In this document: in pieces, positions 8,581 to 17,587 of the stretch | How positions within the stretch are numbered: position 1 is the first letter of the stretch | Layout: each line of letters opens with the position of its first letter | From: Exiguobacterium undae DSM 14481 | GTDB taxonomy: Bacteria > Bacillota > Bacilli > Exiguobacteriales > Exiguobacteriaceae | NCBI RefSeq assembly: GCF_000620805.1 | Contig: NZ_KK211187.1 | Span: forward strand, 2,915,389 to 2,979,388 | DNA length: 64,000 nucleotides | Direction of reading: 5' to 3' | Notes under the pieces: generated by a model | Databases searched by the model: none | What the model saw: only the letters and a program-made list of their open reading frames with translations | Told to the model about the DNA's origin: nothing | Made by a program: the position numbers and the translations under genes

Positions 8581-10202
8581 ACGCCGCTGAACGATTCGTC
8601 GATTGTCTCAAAGCAGAAGGTGTGACACACATTTTCGGTGTGCCGGGGGAAGAGAACATTACGTTACTCGAAGCGATCAGTAAGTCAGACATCACCTTCG
8701 TGACGACACGTCATGAAACAAACGCGGCATTCATGGCCTCGATGTTCGGCCGATTGAGCGGACGCCCCGGCGTCTGCCTTTCGACGCTCGGACCCGGTGC
8801 AACAAATATGATGACCGGTATCGCCAGTGCGACGATGGATCATTCTCCGGTCGTCGCGATTACCGGGCAAGGGGCGACGTGGCGGCAACATAAAGCCTCG
8901 CATCAGATGTTCGATTTGGTTGAGATGTACCAACCGATTACAAAATCCAGTACATCGATTTCTTCCGGTGAAGTCATTTCAGAAGTCGTCCGTCAGGCGT
9001 TTGCTCAAGCTGCTTCCGAAAAACCGGGCGCGACCCACATCTCCTTCCCGGAAGACATCGCTAAAGCTGACGTCGATGCCAAAACTCCTTTGCTTGTGGA
9101 TAGTGCTCCAACGTATCTGCATCCGACCTCGGTCAAGGACAGTGCTGTCTTGCAACAGATCGAGCACGCGACAAAACCTGTTGTCATCGCAGGATTTGGC
9201 ATCAACCGGAGCGGAGCGACGGATGCCTTTCGTCACTTCGTCGAACGTTTAGGTGTCCCCGTCGTCGAGACGATGATGGGAAAAGGAACGATTGCGTCCG
9301 ACCACGAGCTCGCTGCTCACACGATCGGCCTGCCAAACGCTGATTATAATCAACGCATCATCGACCAAAGCGATCTAATCATCGCAATTGGTTATGACAT
9401 TACGGAACTGCCGCCGTCGAAATGGAACCCGAACCGGACACCGGTCCTCCATATCGACACGAATCAACATGAGGTGGACCAGTATTATCCGGTCGTCGCC
9501 AATTTGATTGGTTCGTTGCCGGATACGTTACGGTTACTTGCCGAAGACGTGCCGAATCGTGCCTGGTCCGGTTGGCAACAAGACCGTGATCGATTACGCA
9601 AGGAAATTCAGGCACCCTACTCGATGGCACTGCCGCTTCACCCGCAAAGTATCGTCCGGGAATTGGAACAGGCGATTGGTTCGGACGGGATGGTCTTTTC
9701 CGATGTCGGCGCGCATAAAGTTTGGCTCGGACGGCATTTTCAAACGACACGCCCGAATCAACTGTTCATTTCGAACGGCTTCTCTTCGATGGGGTACGGG
9801 TTATCAAGTGCCATCGCCGCGAAACTGCTTTATCCGGACCGGCGTGTCCTCTGTGCGTCAGGTGACGGGGCCTTTTTAATGAATGGTCAGGATCTTGAGA
9901 CGGCTGTTCGGCTGAAATTGCCGATCGTCGTCATCATCTGGCGTGACGGGACGTATGGACTGATCGAATGGAAACAACAGCAAGCTTACGGACGGGCACC
10001 TTATATCGAATTCGACAATCCGGACCTCGTGCAACTCGCTGTCGCCTTTGGCGCACTTGGTCTGCGTGTCGGAGAACACGGCACACTTTCCGCTTGTCTC
10101 GAGCAAGCTTTCCTGAGTGACGGACCCGTTTTAATTGACTGTCCGGTCGATTACAGGGAGAATCTGAAGTTAAGTGACCGTTTACGAACTTATGGAGGAT
10201 GA
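8577..10202 (+). CDS. ThDP-dependent acetolactate-synthase-like enzyme (possible 2-oxo acid decarboxylase)
   Basis: 541 residues with the three-domain ThDP enzyme architecture. The N-terminal motif FGVPGEEN places the catalytic Glu at 25/26, RHETNAAFMA and LSTLGPGATN follow, and the C-terminal ThDP-Mg motif GDGAFLMN starts at 429. DGTYGLIEWKQQ corresponds to the active-site loop. Routine annotation would be 'acetolactate synthase large subunit', but no small subunit or alsD is nearby. The GEEN motif and fusion-like coupling to a succinate-semialdehyde-type dehydrogenase recall the cyanobacterial 2-oxoglutarate decarboxylase/SSADH pair. Substrate is therefore inferred, not shown. It overlaps the dehydrogenase by four bases. 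Confidence 0.82.
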   Translation: MNAAERFVDCLKAEGVTHIFGVPGEENITLLEAISKSDITFVTTRHETNAAFMASMFGRLSGRPGVCLSTLGPGATNMMTGIASATMDHSPVVAITGQGATWRQHKASHQMFDLVEMYQPITKSSTSISSGEVISEVVRQAFAQAASEKPGATHISFPEDIAKADVDAKTPLLVDSAPTYLHPTSVKDSAVLQQIEHATKPVVIAGFGINRSGATDAFRHFVERLGVPVVETMMGKGTIASDHELAAHTIGLPNADYNQRIIDQSDLIIAIGYDITELPPSKWNPNRTPVLHIDTNQHEVDQYYPVVANLIGSLPDTLRLLAEDVPNRAWSGWQQDRDRLRKEIQAPYSMALPLHPQSIVRELEQAIGSDGMVFSDVGAHKVWLGRHFQTTRPNQLFISNGFSSMGYGLSSAIAAKLLYPDRRVLCASGDGAFLMNGQDLETAVRLKLPIVVIIWRDGTYGLIEWKQQQAYGRAPYIEFDNPDLVQLAVAFGALGLRVGEHGTLSACLEQAFLSDGPVLIDCPVDYRENLKLSDRLRTYGG

Positions 10203-10206
10203 TAGA

Positions 10207-10533
10207 ATGACACAGCTTAGAAAATTACAATCGCTTTCCGACTTTGATCAATTTGTTTCAGAACATACGACATTCGTCATCTGTAAACACAGTACGACCT
10301 GCCCGATCAGTTCGGCTGGTTTTTCCGAGTACACGAAGTATGCTGATACGACATCCGTTCCGACTGCTTACTTGTTGGTTCAGGAAGCACGGACCTTGTC
10401 GAATCACATCGCAGAACATTACAATGTCCGGCATGAGTCACCGCAAGTGCTGTTTATTCAGGACGGACGCGCTGTTTGGACGACATCGCATTACGACATT
10501 ACGATGGATGCCCTGAAGACACACGTCGGATAA
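10207..10533 (+). CDS. brxC: Bacilliredoxin BrxC (YtxJ family)
   Basis: 108 residues starting at the ATG at 10207, which has GGAGG upstream; a longer in-frame start at 10174 lies inside the preceding gene and is unlikely. A thioredoxin-like fold carries CKHSTTCPIS with Cys26 and Cys32; TCPIS is the signature of YtxJ/BrxC. These proteins remove bacillithiol from S-bacillithiolated proteins in Firmicutes. It lies four bases after the ThDP enzyme, so it is the third gene of that operon. This is unusual and may link it to protecting the dehydrogenase's reactive cysteine. Confidence 0.88.
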   Translation: MTQLRKLQSLSDFDQFVSEHTTFVICKHSTTCPISSAGFSEYTKYADTTSVPTAYLLVQEARTLSNHIAEHYNVRHESPQVLFIQDGRAVWTTSHYDITMDALKTHVG

Positions 10534-10550
10534 TAACGTGCATTTTATTA

Positions 10551-10601
10551 AAGCGTCACTCCTTTTGTTTTCAACAAAGCAAAAGGAGTGACGCTTTTTT
10601 T
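10551..10601 (+). terminator. Terminator of the gabD-like/brxC operon
   Basis: Perfect 15-base arms GCGTCACTCCTTTTG (10553-10567) and its complement (10580-10594), followed by a run of T. Confidence 0.93.
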
Positions 10602-10763
10602 ATATGAGACGATCCCTCTTATCAATTCATCTTGTTTACAAAAAATAAAATTATCTTTCTTAGCTATTAATATTTGTAATTCAAGTTGAATCAGATTAAG
10701 ATAGACAACAGATAGAACGACCGTATAGAAATGTGTACTGCCAGTTCATTAAGGAGGAAACCC

Positions 10764-12296
10764 ATGCAACACGAAAAATCTGCTTCCGCTCGTCCCCCCT
10801 ATGGCATCATTGCCGTACTGATGATCGGTGCCTTTATTGCTTTTTTAAATAACACGTTACTTAACATCGCCCTACCTTCGATCATGAAGGATTTGAACAT
10901 TGAAACCTCGACCGTTCAGTGGTTGTCGACGGGTTTCATGCTCGTTAACGGGATTTTAATCCCGACTTCCGCTTTCTTGATTCAAAAATTCTCAGTCCGC
11001 CGCCTGTTTCTGCTGGCGATGACCTTGTTCTCGCTCGGGACGATTCTCGCCGGCTTTGCGGATGCCTTCCCGGTCCTGCTTGCCGGTCGGATGATCCAGG
11101 CTTCTGGATCTGCCATCATGATGCCTCTTTTGATGAACGTCATGCTTGTCAGTTTCCCGATTGAAAAACGCGGCACCGCGATGGGCTTCTTTGGTCTTAT
11201 CATGATGGGCGCACCGGCTATCGGTCCGACATTATCCGGCTGGATCATCGAGCATTATGATTGGCGGATGTTGTTCCATTTCATCACGCCGATCGCCTTG
11301 ATCGTTCTTGTGACCGGATTTGTTTTACTCCGTGACGTCAAAGAACGGTCCAATGCCAAGCTCGACTTTACGTCGGTCGTCTTGTCTTCCTTTGGATTTG
11401 GAGGTCTGTTGTACGGCTTCAGTTCTGCCGGTTCTAAGGGATGGGACAGTCTCCATGTCATCTTGGCCTTGATCATCGGAGTTGTTGCCCTCGTCACGTT
11501 CATCCTGCGTCAATTGAAGATGGAACGTCCGATGCTCAACTTTAAAATTTACCGGTATCCGATGTTCGCCCTGTCGTCGGTCATCTCGATGGTCGTGACG
11601 ATCGCGATGTTCTCCGGGATGTTGCTCTTACCGATCTACGTTCAGACGATTCGCGGCATCTCTCCGCTCGATGCCGGTCTGATGTTACTGCCGGGAGCCA
11701 TCTTGATGGCTGTCATGTCGCCAATCAACGGAAAATTGTTTGATAAGATTGGCGGACGTCCGCTGGCGATTACCGGACTGTTCATCACGGTTGTCACGAG
11801 TTACTACTTCAGTCAGCTTGAGATGGATACGACGTATACGCATTTGATCATCCTGTATTCGCTCCGGATGTTCGGGATGTCGATGGTCATGATGCCGGTT
11901 TCGACGAACGGCCTGAACCAGTTGCCTACCCGTTACTATCCGCACGGGACAGCGATGAACAATACGTTACAGCAAGTCTCCGGTGCGATCGGAACTGCTC
12001 TGCTCGTCACGATCATGTCGACCCATGCAAAAACACGCGGGACAGAACTCGCGCAGGAAGCAGCGAAAAACATGACGAGTCAACCGACTGCCGAGGCTGC
12101 GGCTGCCATGAAACAGCAAATCGTCATGCAGGCGACGCTCGACGGCATCAACTATGCCTTCTTCATCTCGACGTTTATCGCCGGTCTTGCGTTTGTGCTC
12201 TCGTTCTTCATCAAACGAGCGACACAAGCCGAAGATATCATCAGCAACCGGTCGTTGAATGAACAAATCGTCAAACCGCAAGTCTCAAATCAGTAA
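10764..12296 (+). CDS. DHA2-family MFS drug efflux transporter
   Basis: 510 residues from the ATG at 10764, which follows AAGGAGG. The pattern is that of EmrB/QacA 14-helix antiporters: helix 1 FIAFLNNTLLNIALPSI, motif C-like GLIMMGAPAIGPTLSGWI, and about 14 hydrophobic segments. A helical soluble stretch of roughly 40 residues (about 440-480) precedes the last helix. Family members export cationic drugs or toxic metabolites using the proton gradient; the substrate is not predictable. It is monocistronic, between two strong terminators. Confidence 0.9.
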   Translation: MQHEKSASARPPYGIIAVLMIGAFIAFLNNTLLNIALPSIMKDLNIETSTVQWLSTGFMLVNGILIPTSAFLIQKFSVRRLFLLAMTLFSLGTILAGFADAFPVLLAGRMIQASGSAIMMPLLMNVMLVSFPIEKRGTAMGFFGLIMMGAPAIGPTLSGWIIEHYDWRMLFHFITPIALIVLVTGFVLLRDVKERSNAKLDFTSVVLSSFGFGGLLYGFSSAGSKGWDSLHVILALIIGVVALVTFILRQLKMERPMLNFKIYRYPMFALSSVISMVVTIAMFSGMLLLPIYVQTIRGISPLDAGLMLLPGAILMAVMSPINGKLFDKIGGRPLAITGLFITVVTSYYFSQLEMDTTYTHLIILYSLRMFGMSMVMMPVSTNGLNQLPTRYYPHGTAMNNTLQQVSGAIGTALLVTIMSTHAKTRGTELAQEAAKNMTSQPTAEAAAAMKQQIVMQATLDGINYAFFISTFIAGLAFVLSFFIKRATQAEDIISNRSLNEQIVKPQVSNQ

Positions 12297-12313
12297 ATCA
12301 ATTAGTTCTTACG

Positions 12314-12348
12314 ACCGCTTTGTCCTTTTGGATGAAGCGGTTTTTTTT
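12314..12348 (+). terminator. Terminator of the DHA2 transporter gene
   Basis: Arms ACCGCTT (12314-12320) and AAGCGGT (12335-12341), followed by T8. Confidence 0.9.
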
Positions 12349-12365
12349 ATTTTCAATCTTTATAC

Positions 12366-12394
12366 TGGTACCCCCCATACCTATATGGTATAGT
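12366..12394 (+). promoter_or_regulatory. CsoR-type operator and -10 of the copper operon
   Basis: A perfect inverted repeat ATACC-TATAT-GGTAT (12377-12391) follows GGTACCCCCC and overlaps the -10 hexamer TATAGT (12389-12394). A GC-tract flanked by TA.. arms over a promoter is what CsoR operators look like, and csoR is the first gene downstream. Confidence 0.7.
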
Positions 12395-12431
12395 CGAACC
12401 AGACAAAGAAACCAAAAGGAGGTGTCCTCTC

Positions 12432-12728
12432 ATGGCACATGATCACCCGCTTGTTCCCCGCTCATCCGAGGAACAAGATGCCTTAACGAAACGCTTAAAA
12501 CGAATTGAAGGTCAAGTCCGCGGCATTGCCAACATGGTCGCGGAAGACCGCTACTGCATTGATATCTTGACCCAAACCGCATCGATTCAGGCCGCACTCC
12601 GGCAAGTGGAACTGCAGATCATCGAACGTCACGTCAAAATGTGTATGCACGATGCTGCAACCGGCAACGAGGACACGGATGTGTATGTCGATGAACTGAT
12701 GGCCGTCATCGCGCGTCTCAAGAAGTAA
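12432..12728 (+). CDS. csoR: Copper-sensing transcriptional repressor CsoR
   Basis: 98 residues, all-helical. The Cu(I) site is complete: Cys42 (DRYCIDIL), His67 and Cys71 (ERHVKMC), with the C-x24-H-x3-C spacing of true CsoR rather than formaldehyde or persulfide sensors. The segment KRLKRIEGQVRGI is the family's DNA-contact helix. CsoR represses copper export genes until Cu(I) binds. It is the first gene of csoR-copA-copZ, with 12 bases to copA, and probably autoregulates through the operator at 12366-12394. Confidence 0.95.
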   Translation: MAHDHPLVPRSSEEQDALTKRLKRIEGQVRGIANMVAEDRYCIDILTQTASIQAALRQVELQIIERHVKMCMHDAATGNEDTDVYVDELMAVIARLKK

Positions 12729-12740
12729 GGAGGGATTCAG

Positions 12741-14873
12741 ATGTCGAAAACGATTGAACTCAACATCGAAGGCATGACCTGTGCTGCCTGCTCCGCACGG
12801 ATTGAAAAGGTCTTAAATCGGATGGACGGTGTCGAAGCGACGGTCAACCTGCCCCTTGAGACCGCTCGAATTGCTGTTCCGGACGACATGGAAGAGCAGA
12901 CGATCCTCGATAAGATAAAAAAAGTCGGCTACAGCGCCACGCTTAAGACAACTCCGCACGAACAGGTTCAAAACCGCCGGATGCTCTACCGCTTTTGGAT
13001 CGCCGCCTTGTTGTCCTTGCCGTTGTTGCTCAGCATGGTGTCACACATCCCGAATAGCCCGATCCATTTGCCATTCCTGATGAATCCGTGGCTCCAGTTC
13101 ACGCTGGCGACACCGGTCCAGTTCATCATCGGTGCTCCGTTCTATATCGGAGCCTATAAGAGCCTGCGCAGCGGAAGCGCCAATATGGATGTCCTCGTCG
13201 CCCTCGGGACATCGGCTGCCTACTTTTATTCGGTCGCGGAAATGCTGATCCATCCGGCGATGCCGAATCTCTATTTTGAGACCAGCGCCGTGTTGATCAC
13301 ACTTGTCCTTCTTGGAAAAGTCCTCGAGGACCGTGCCAAACAACAAACGACGGGTGCCATTAAAAGTCTTCTTTCCTTACAGGCGACCGATGCGGTTGTC
13401 CTCGAACAAGGCGTCGAACGGACGGTCCCGATGGATCAGATCCAAACCGGGATGCAGCTCGTCGTGAAACCGGGACAAAAAATCCCGGTGGACGGACAGA
13501 TTGTATCCGGTGATGCCTATCTCGACGAATCGATGTTGACCGGCGAACCGCTTCCGGTTCATAAAACGAACAACGATACCGTCATCGGCGGCACCTTGAA
13601 CACGAACGGACATCTCGTGATCGAAGCGACAAAAGTTGGTCAGGAGACGATGCTTGCGAACATCATCCGCGTCGTCGAACAAGCGCAGACGGAAAAAGCG
13701 CCGATTCAGCGGCAGGCTGACCGGATTTCCGGTGTCTTCGTGCCGATCGTCGTCGCCATCGCCTTGCTGACATTAGTGGTCTGGTGGTGGACGACCGGTT
13801 CGTTCGCAGAAGCGATTCGTCCGGCAATCGCCGTACTTGTCATCGCCTGTCCGTGTGCCCTTGGACTTGCGACACCGACTTCCATCATGGTCGGAACGGG
13901 CAAAGGAGCCGAACATGGTGTGTTATTTAAAGGCGGTGCGCAACTCGAGTCGTTACAGCATGTCGACGCCGTTGTCTTTGATAAGACGGGAACGTTGACA
14001 GTTGGTCGCCCTGTCGTCGTCAAGACGTTTGGTCAGGAGGAAGCCCTTGATTTTGCGGCAGCACTTGAGAAAAAATCGGAACACCCGCTTGCGCATGCGA
14101 TTACGGAGGAACGGGATGTCGTCTTTGACATCGACCGCTTCACCGTTGATGCCGGACGAGGTGTCAGCGGAGTGATTGTAGGGCGTGACGTGATCGTCGG
14201 ATCGGCACGCATGATGCGGGAACGTAACCTCCCTCTCCCCGACTGGTCGGCTGCCGGCGCTACATTCGTGTATGTCGCAGTTGATCAGGAAATCAAAGCC
14301 GGTTACGCCATCCGGGATGAACTGAAACCTACCACCAAGCAGGTCATTCAAGAACTACAACAAACAAAAGCAGTCTACCTGTTGACCGGTGACCGGCAGG
14401 AAGTCGCGGACCAGTTGGCAGTCGAACTTGGTATTCCGCAAGATCACGTCTTCGCTGATGTGTTACCGGTTGAAAAAGCCGACCACGTCAAAGCATTGCA
14501 GGCAACGGGACGACGGGTCGCCATGGTCGGGGACGGCATCAATGACGCGCCGGCACTGGCGACGGCAGACGTCGGGATTGCGCTTGGCAGCGGGACAGAC
14601 GTCGCACTCGAAGCGGCAGACGTCACTCTGCTTGGGCATGACCTGCAGCAAGTCGTCACCGCCGTTCGACTCAGTGAACAGACGATGAAAAACATTCGGC
14701 AAAATCTGGTTTTCGCCCTCGGATACAACACGATCGGGATTCCGATCGCCTGCCTCGGCCTCCTCGCCCCTTGGGTCGCAGGTGCTGCCATGGCATTCAG
14801 CTCTGTTTCCGTCGTCACAAATGCGTTACGCTTAAAACGTATTCCATTATCTAAAGGAGGACATTTATCATGA
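12741..14873 (+). CDS. copA: Cu(I)-exporting P-type ATPase CopA
   Basis: 710 residues. A single N-terminal heavy-metal domain carries GMTCAAC (Cys14, Cys17). It is followed by membrane helices, the transmembrane metal site CPC (370-372), the phosphorylation motif DKTGT (Asp414), the [11 protein letters not shown] motif and [18 protein letters not shown]. This is the P1B-1 copper-exporter pattern. B. subtilis CopA has two metal-binding domains, so this version is shorter at the N-terminus. ATP hydrolysis drives Cu(I) out of the cytoplasm. It overlaps copZ by four bases. Confidence 0.96.
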   Translation: MSKTIELNIEGMTCAACSARIEKVLNRMDGVEATVNLPLETARIAVPDDMEEQTILDKIKKVGYSATLKTTPHEQVQNRRMLYRFWIAALLSLPLLLSMVSHIPNSPIHLPFLMNPWLQFTLATPVQFIIGAPFYIGAYKSLRSGSANMDVLVALGTSAAYFYSVAEMLIHPAMPNLYFETSAVLITLVLLGKVLEDRAKQQTTGAIKSLLSLQATDAVVLEQGVERTVPMDQIQTGMQLVVKPGQKIPVDGQIVSGDAYLDESMLTGEPLPVHKTNNDTVIGGTLNTNGHLVIEATKVGQETMLANIIRVVEQAQTEKAPIQRQADRISGVFVPIVVAIALLTLVVWWWTTGSFAEAIRPAIAVLVIACPCALGLATPTSIMVGTGKGAEHGVLFKGGAQLESLQHVDAVVFDKTGTLTVGRPVVVKTFGQEEALDFAAALEKKSEHPLAHAITEERDVVFDIDRFTVDAGRGVSGVIVGRDVIVGSARMMRERNLPLPDWSAAGATFVYVAVDQEIKAGYAIRDELKPTTKQVIQELQQTKAVYLLTGDRQEVADQLAVELGIPQDHVFADVLPVEKADHVKALQATGRRVAMVGDGINDAPALATADVGIALGSGTDVALEAADVTLLGHDLQQVVTAVRLSEQTMKNIRQNLVFALGYNTIGIPIACLGLLAPWVAGAAMAFSSVSVVTNALRLKRIPLSKGGHLS

Positions 14874-15076
14874 AAGAAACAACTATTCCTGTCATCGGGA
14901 TGACATGTAACCACTGCAAAGCGAGTGTCGAATCGGCACTAAATGAATTGGACGGTGTAACCAACGCAACGGTCTCACTTGCTGACAACAATGTCACGGT
15001 GACACACGAAGACGTCACGACAGAACGTCTTGTCGACGCCATTGAAGAAATCGGATACGACGTTCCATCCGCTTAA
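14870..15076 (+). CDS. copZ: Copper chaperone CopZ
   Basis: 68 residues, one heavy-metal-associated domain with GMTCNHC (Cys13, Cys16). It delivers Cu(I) to CopA and CsoR in the cytoplasm. Its start overlaps the copA stop (ATGA), giving translational coupling. The order csoR-copA-copZ differs from B. subtilis, where csoR is followed by copZ-copA. Confidence 0.95.
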   Translation: MKETTIPVIGMTCNHCKASVESALNELDGVTNATVSLADNNVTVTHEDVTTERLVDAIEEIGYDVPSA

Positions 15077-15084
15077 ATATTTCG

Positions 15085-15120
15085 AGCCAAACTGTCTGAA
15101 ACACGCAGTTTGGCTTTTTT
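15085..15120 (+). terminator. Terminator of the copper operon
   Basis: Arms AGCCAAACTG (15085-15094) and CAGTTTGGCT (15106-15115), followed by T6. Confidence 0.92.
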
Positions 15121-15162
15121 ATTTTGAAAAAAACGGGAATGGTTCTACAAGGAGGGGTTCGT

Positions 15163-15387
15163 ATGGTACCGAAAATCGAATTCGTAGAACACTTCGATGA
15201 CAACAAAGGAAAACGATTTAAAATCGAACTTTGGAATCTCGGAACCTTCACATTCAGCGCTGAGTCAGCCAAAGGACCTGTCACCCGCTTTACGTCGATC
15301 GACATTCAGTTCGTTCAAGGTTGTGTCAGCCGGATGCGGACAATCGTCGACGCCAAAAAAGCCTTTCAAGAGGATCAACCTGTCTAA
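15163..15387 (+). CDS. Small hypothetical protein
   Basis: 74 residues from the ATG at 15163, which has a near-ideal AAGGAGGGG ribosome binding site; the upstream in-frame ATG at 15124 lies beside the previous terminator and lacks one. The sequence (MVPKIEFVEHFDDNKGKRFK...) is mixed charge, without membrane segment, and has one Cys in FVQGCVSRM. I do not recognise the family. It stands alone between two terminators, so it is an independent unit. Confidence 0.7.
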   Translation: MVPKIEFVEHFDDNKGKRFKIELWNLGTFTFSAESAKGPVTRFTSIDIQFVQGCVSRMRTIVDAKKAFQEDQPV

Positions 15388-15440
15388 TTATCGTTTGACA
15401 CATATAGCACGTACCCTTCATTTCAGAAGAGGTCATTTCA

Positions 15441-15468
15441 CTCATGGTCCAAGACCGTGAGTTTTTTT
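15441..15468 (+). terminator. Terminator after the small hypothetical gene
   Basis: Arms CTCATGGTC and GACCGTGAG (one G-T pair) around CAA, then T7. Confidence 0.85.
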
Positions 15469-15593
15469 GTTTCAGGTCAATGTTTTATCAGCCAGAACTA
15501 AATTTTATAGAAAACGATTATCGGATTTCCAGAAACAGCCGATAACAAACAAGACACTAAAAATCTTAATTCCAAGAAAATCGGGGGCAAATC

Positions 15594-16901
15594 GTGCGCA
15601 ATCCATTTAAAACTAAATCATCGACGTCGACCTATCAGGCGACAATCGGATTTCCAGACAAACGACTCATTACGAAAACAAGTGATCCGAGCTTAACAGG
15701 ACGCTTAGAATACATGGGCTACACGGAAGAACACCTGCAAACCTTAAAAGCGATGGCACCTGTCGTCAACAGCATCTTGGATGAAGTCCTCGAGCAAGTA
15801 CTCGATCATTTGCTTCTGCATCCAGAGATGGTCCAGATTGCTCAAAACTCATCGACACGGGAACGGTTGAAAAAAGTGTTTGCTGACTACTTCGGCAGTT
15901 TATTGACCGGTAACATGGATGATAAGTTCTTGGCGATGCGGACCCGCATGGGGAAAACGCATAACCGCAACTTCGTCCCGGTGACCTGGTTCATCGCGTC
16001 TTACGCAGCGTTTAATACATTGTTGATTCCGAAAATCGTCGAGCATTTCCAACACGATCCGGCTCAGTTGTCGAATGCCATTTTAGCGCTCAACCACGCG
16101 ATGAATCTCGATGCGCAAATCGTGACGAGTCAATACGTCGATGCCCGTTTACATGAAGTCAGTGCGGCAAACGAATCACGGAGCCGTCTGTTACAAGACG
16201 TCGTGCGTGTCAGCCAGGAAGTCGCAAGCACTGTCGAACAGACGGAAGGTGCGATCTCGGAAACGAGTCGTCGCGCGACACAAATCTTATCTGAAACCGA
16301 TCAAACGGAAAAGACGAGCCGCAATCTGGTCGGATTGACATCAGAAAATGAAACGCAGATGGAAAAAATGGAGCAACAATTCGTCCAATCGACGGAACAA
16401 GTCAGCACGTCGTTGACGAGCATTCAGCAACTGAAAACGACGTCGGATGAAATTGTCAAGATGACGCAAGGAATTGAAGACATCGCGAATCAGACGAACT
16501 TGCTTGCCTTGAATGCGTCGATTGAAGCCGCCCGGGCCGGTGAACACGGGAAAGGTTTCTCCGTTGTTGCGATCGAAGTCCGCAACTTGGCGGAAAACGC
16601 GAAGTTACTCAGCAGCAGCATCAATACATTAATTCAAAAAAACAACGGCAACATCAACGAATTGGTGTCACAGATGGAGGACATCACCCGTTCGAACTCC
16701 GCTTCCCGCAATGAGTTGCAACAAGTGAAAGTCGGGATCCACACCGTTAAAAAAGAGATGGAAAATTACTTAGACATGTTCGGACGTAATAAAAATGATT
16801 TAAGTCAAATCGTCCAAACGATCCAAGGCATCAGTCAAACGACACAAGGGTTGTCTGCTTTAACAACGGATCTCGTCGCGGCTTCTGAAGTCAACGCCTA
16901 A
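15594..16901 (+). CDS. hemAT: Globin-coupled chemoreceptor HemAT
   Basis: 435 residues, GTG start preceded by GGGGG. Residues about 1-190 form a globin-coupled sensor domain; His123 in [14 protein letters not shown] sits at the same residue number as the proximal heme ligand of B. subtilis HemAT. Residues about 200-435 are a chemoreceptor signalling domain with the hairpin-tip region [20 protein letters not shown] and flanking coiled coil. There is no membrane segment, as expected for a soluble oxygen sensor feeding CheA. Monocistronic. Confidence 0.93.
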   Translation: MRNPFKTKSSTSTYQATIGFPDKRLITKTSDPSLTGRLEYMGYTEEHLQTLKAMAPVVNSILDEVLEQVLDHLLLHPEMVQIAQNSSTRERLKKVFADYFGSLLTGNMDDKFLAMRTRMGKTHNRNFVPVTWFIASYAAFNTLLIPKIVEHFQHDPAQLSNAILALNHAMNLDAQIVTSQYVDARLHEVSAANESRSRLLQDVVRVSQEVASTVEQTEGAISETSRRATQILSETDQTEKTSRNLVGLTSENETQMEKMEQQFVQSTEQVSTSLTSIQQLKTTSDEIVKMTQGIEDIANQTNLLALNASIEAARAGEHGKGFSVVAIEVRNLAENAKLLSSSINTLIQKNNGNINELVSQMEDITRSNSASRNELQQVKVGIHTVKKEMENYLDMFGRNKNDLSQIVQTIQGISQTTQGLSALTTDLVAASEVNA

Positions 16902-16940
16902 TTCCGCCGGCAATCGTTTTTCCAATCCGTTTTGACTAAA

Positions 16941-16975
16941 CAAAAGGACCAATCCGTTATGAATTGGTCCTTTTG
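16941..16975. terminator. Bidirectional terminator between hemAT and the sortase gene
   Basis: Perfect arms CAAAAGGACCAAT (16941-16953) and ATTGGTCCTTTTG (16963-16975) between convergent genes. Confidence 0.85.
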
Positions 16976-17587
16976 CTATTTCTCCTGTTCCGCCGTCACG
17001 ACCAATCGTTCATCGTACCCTTTCGATTGGGTGAACGTTCCGATACAAGTAATCAAGGTTAAACGTTGTGCAAGTGTCGCACCAAAAATCGATCCGACAG
17101 GTGCTTGATCAACGGGATAAGACTTCACGTTTGTCACCACGTATGAGACTTTCTCACCCGTTTTTGAACTTACTTCAATCCGCTGCCCCTGCTTGACCTT
17201 CGCTAAATCATAAAAAACTGCCGGTCCATCCGTATCATCTAAATGACCCGCCAAAATGACATTGCCGGTCTGGTTGGCTTTCGCCCCATACTGGTACCAT
17301 CCGACTTGATCCGTCTGTTTTGGTACGTCCATTCGCCCTTTCGTATCCTTCCCGACGACTTCTACTTTTGTATCCACGTCGATGGTCGGAATACGTAAAC
17401 GTGCTGGAACAAATGGTTCCGTCTGTTTCTCAGTTGATTTTGGCTTCGGTTGCTCAACGACAGGTGATGCCGGTTCCTCTGACTGTGGTACGGACGGAGC
17501 AGCCGGTTTCTCTGCTCCTCCACACCCAGCGAGCATCACGGTACAGAATAAAAGGAGATTACGCGTTTTCTTTACGACGGACGACAT
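16976..17587 (-). CDS. Class F sortase
   Basis: 203 residues from the ATG at 17587. A signal/anchor with lipobox-like LAGCGG (Cys22) is followed by a Pro/Glu-rich linker (about 25-60) and a sortase barrel. The catalytic triad is visible: His115 in ILAGHLDD, Cys181 in TLITCIG and Arg194 in YDERLVV. VGWYQYG is typical of class D/F enzymes. The start overlaps the upstream DUF4397 gene by 29 bases and has no strong ribosome binding site, so translation is probably coupled. It is expected to attach the neighbouring MPDTG protein to the cell wall. The lipobox suggests it may be lipid-anchored, which is unusual and could be coincidence. Confidence 0.88.
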   Translation of the reverse strand: MSSVVKKTRNLLLFCTVMLAGCGGAEKPAAPSVPQSEEPASPVVEQPKPKSTEKQTEPFVPARLRIPTIDVDTKVEVVGKDTKGRMDVPKQTDQVGWYQYGAKANQTGNVILAGHLDDTDGPAVFYDLAKVKQGQRIEVSSKTGEKVSYVVTNVKSYPVDQAPVGSIFGATLAQRLTLITCIGTFTQSKGYDERLVVTAEQEK

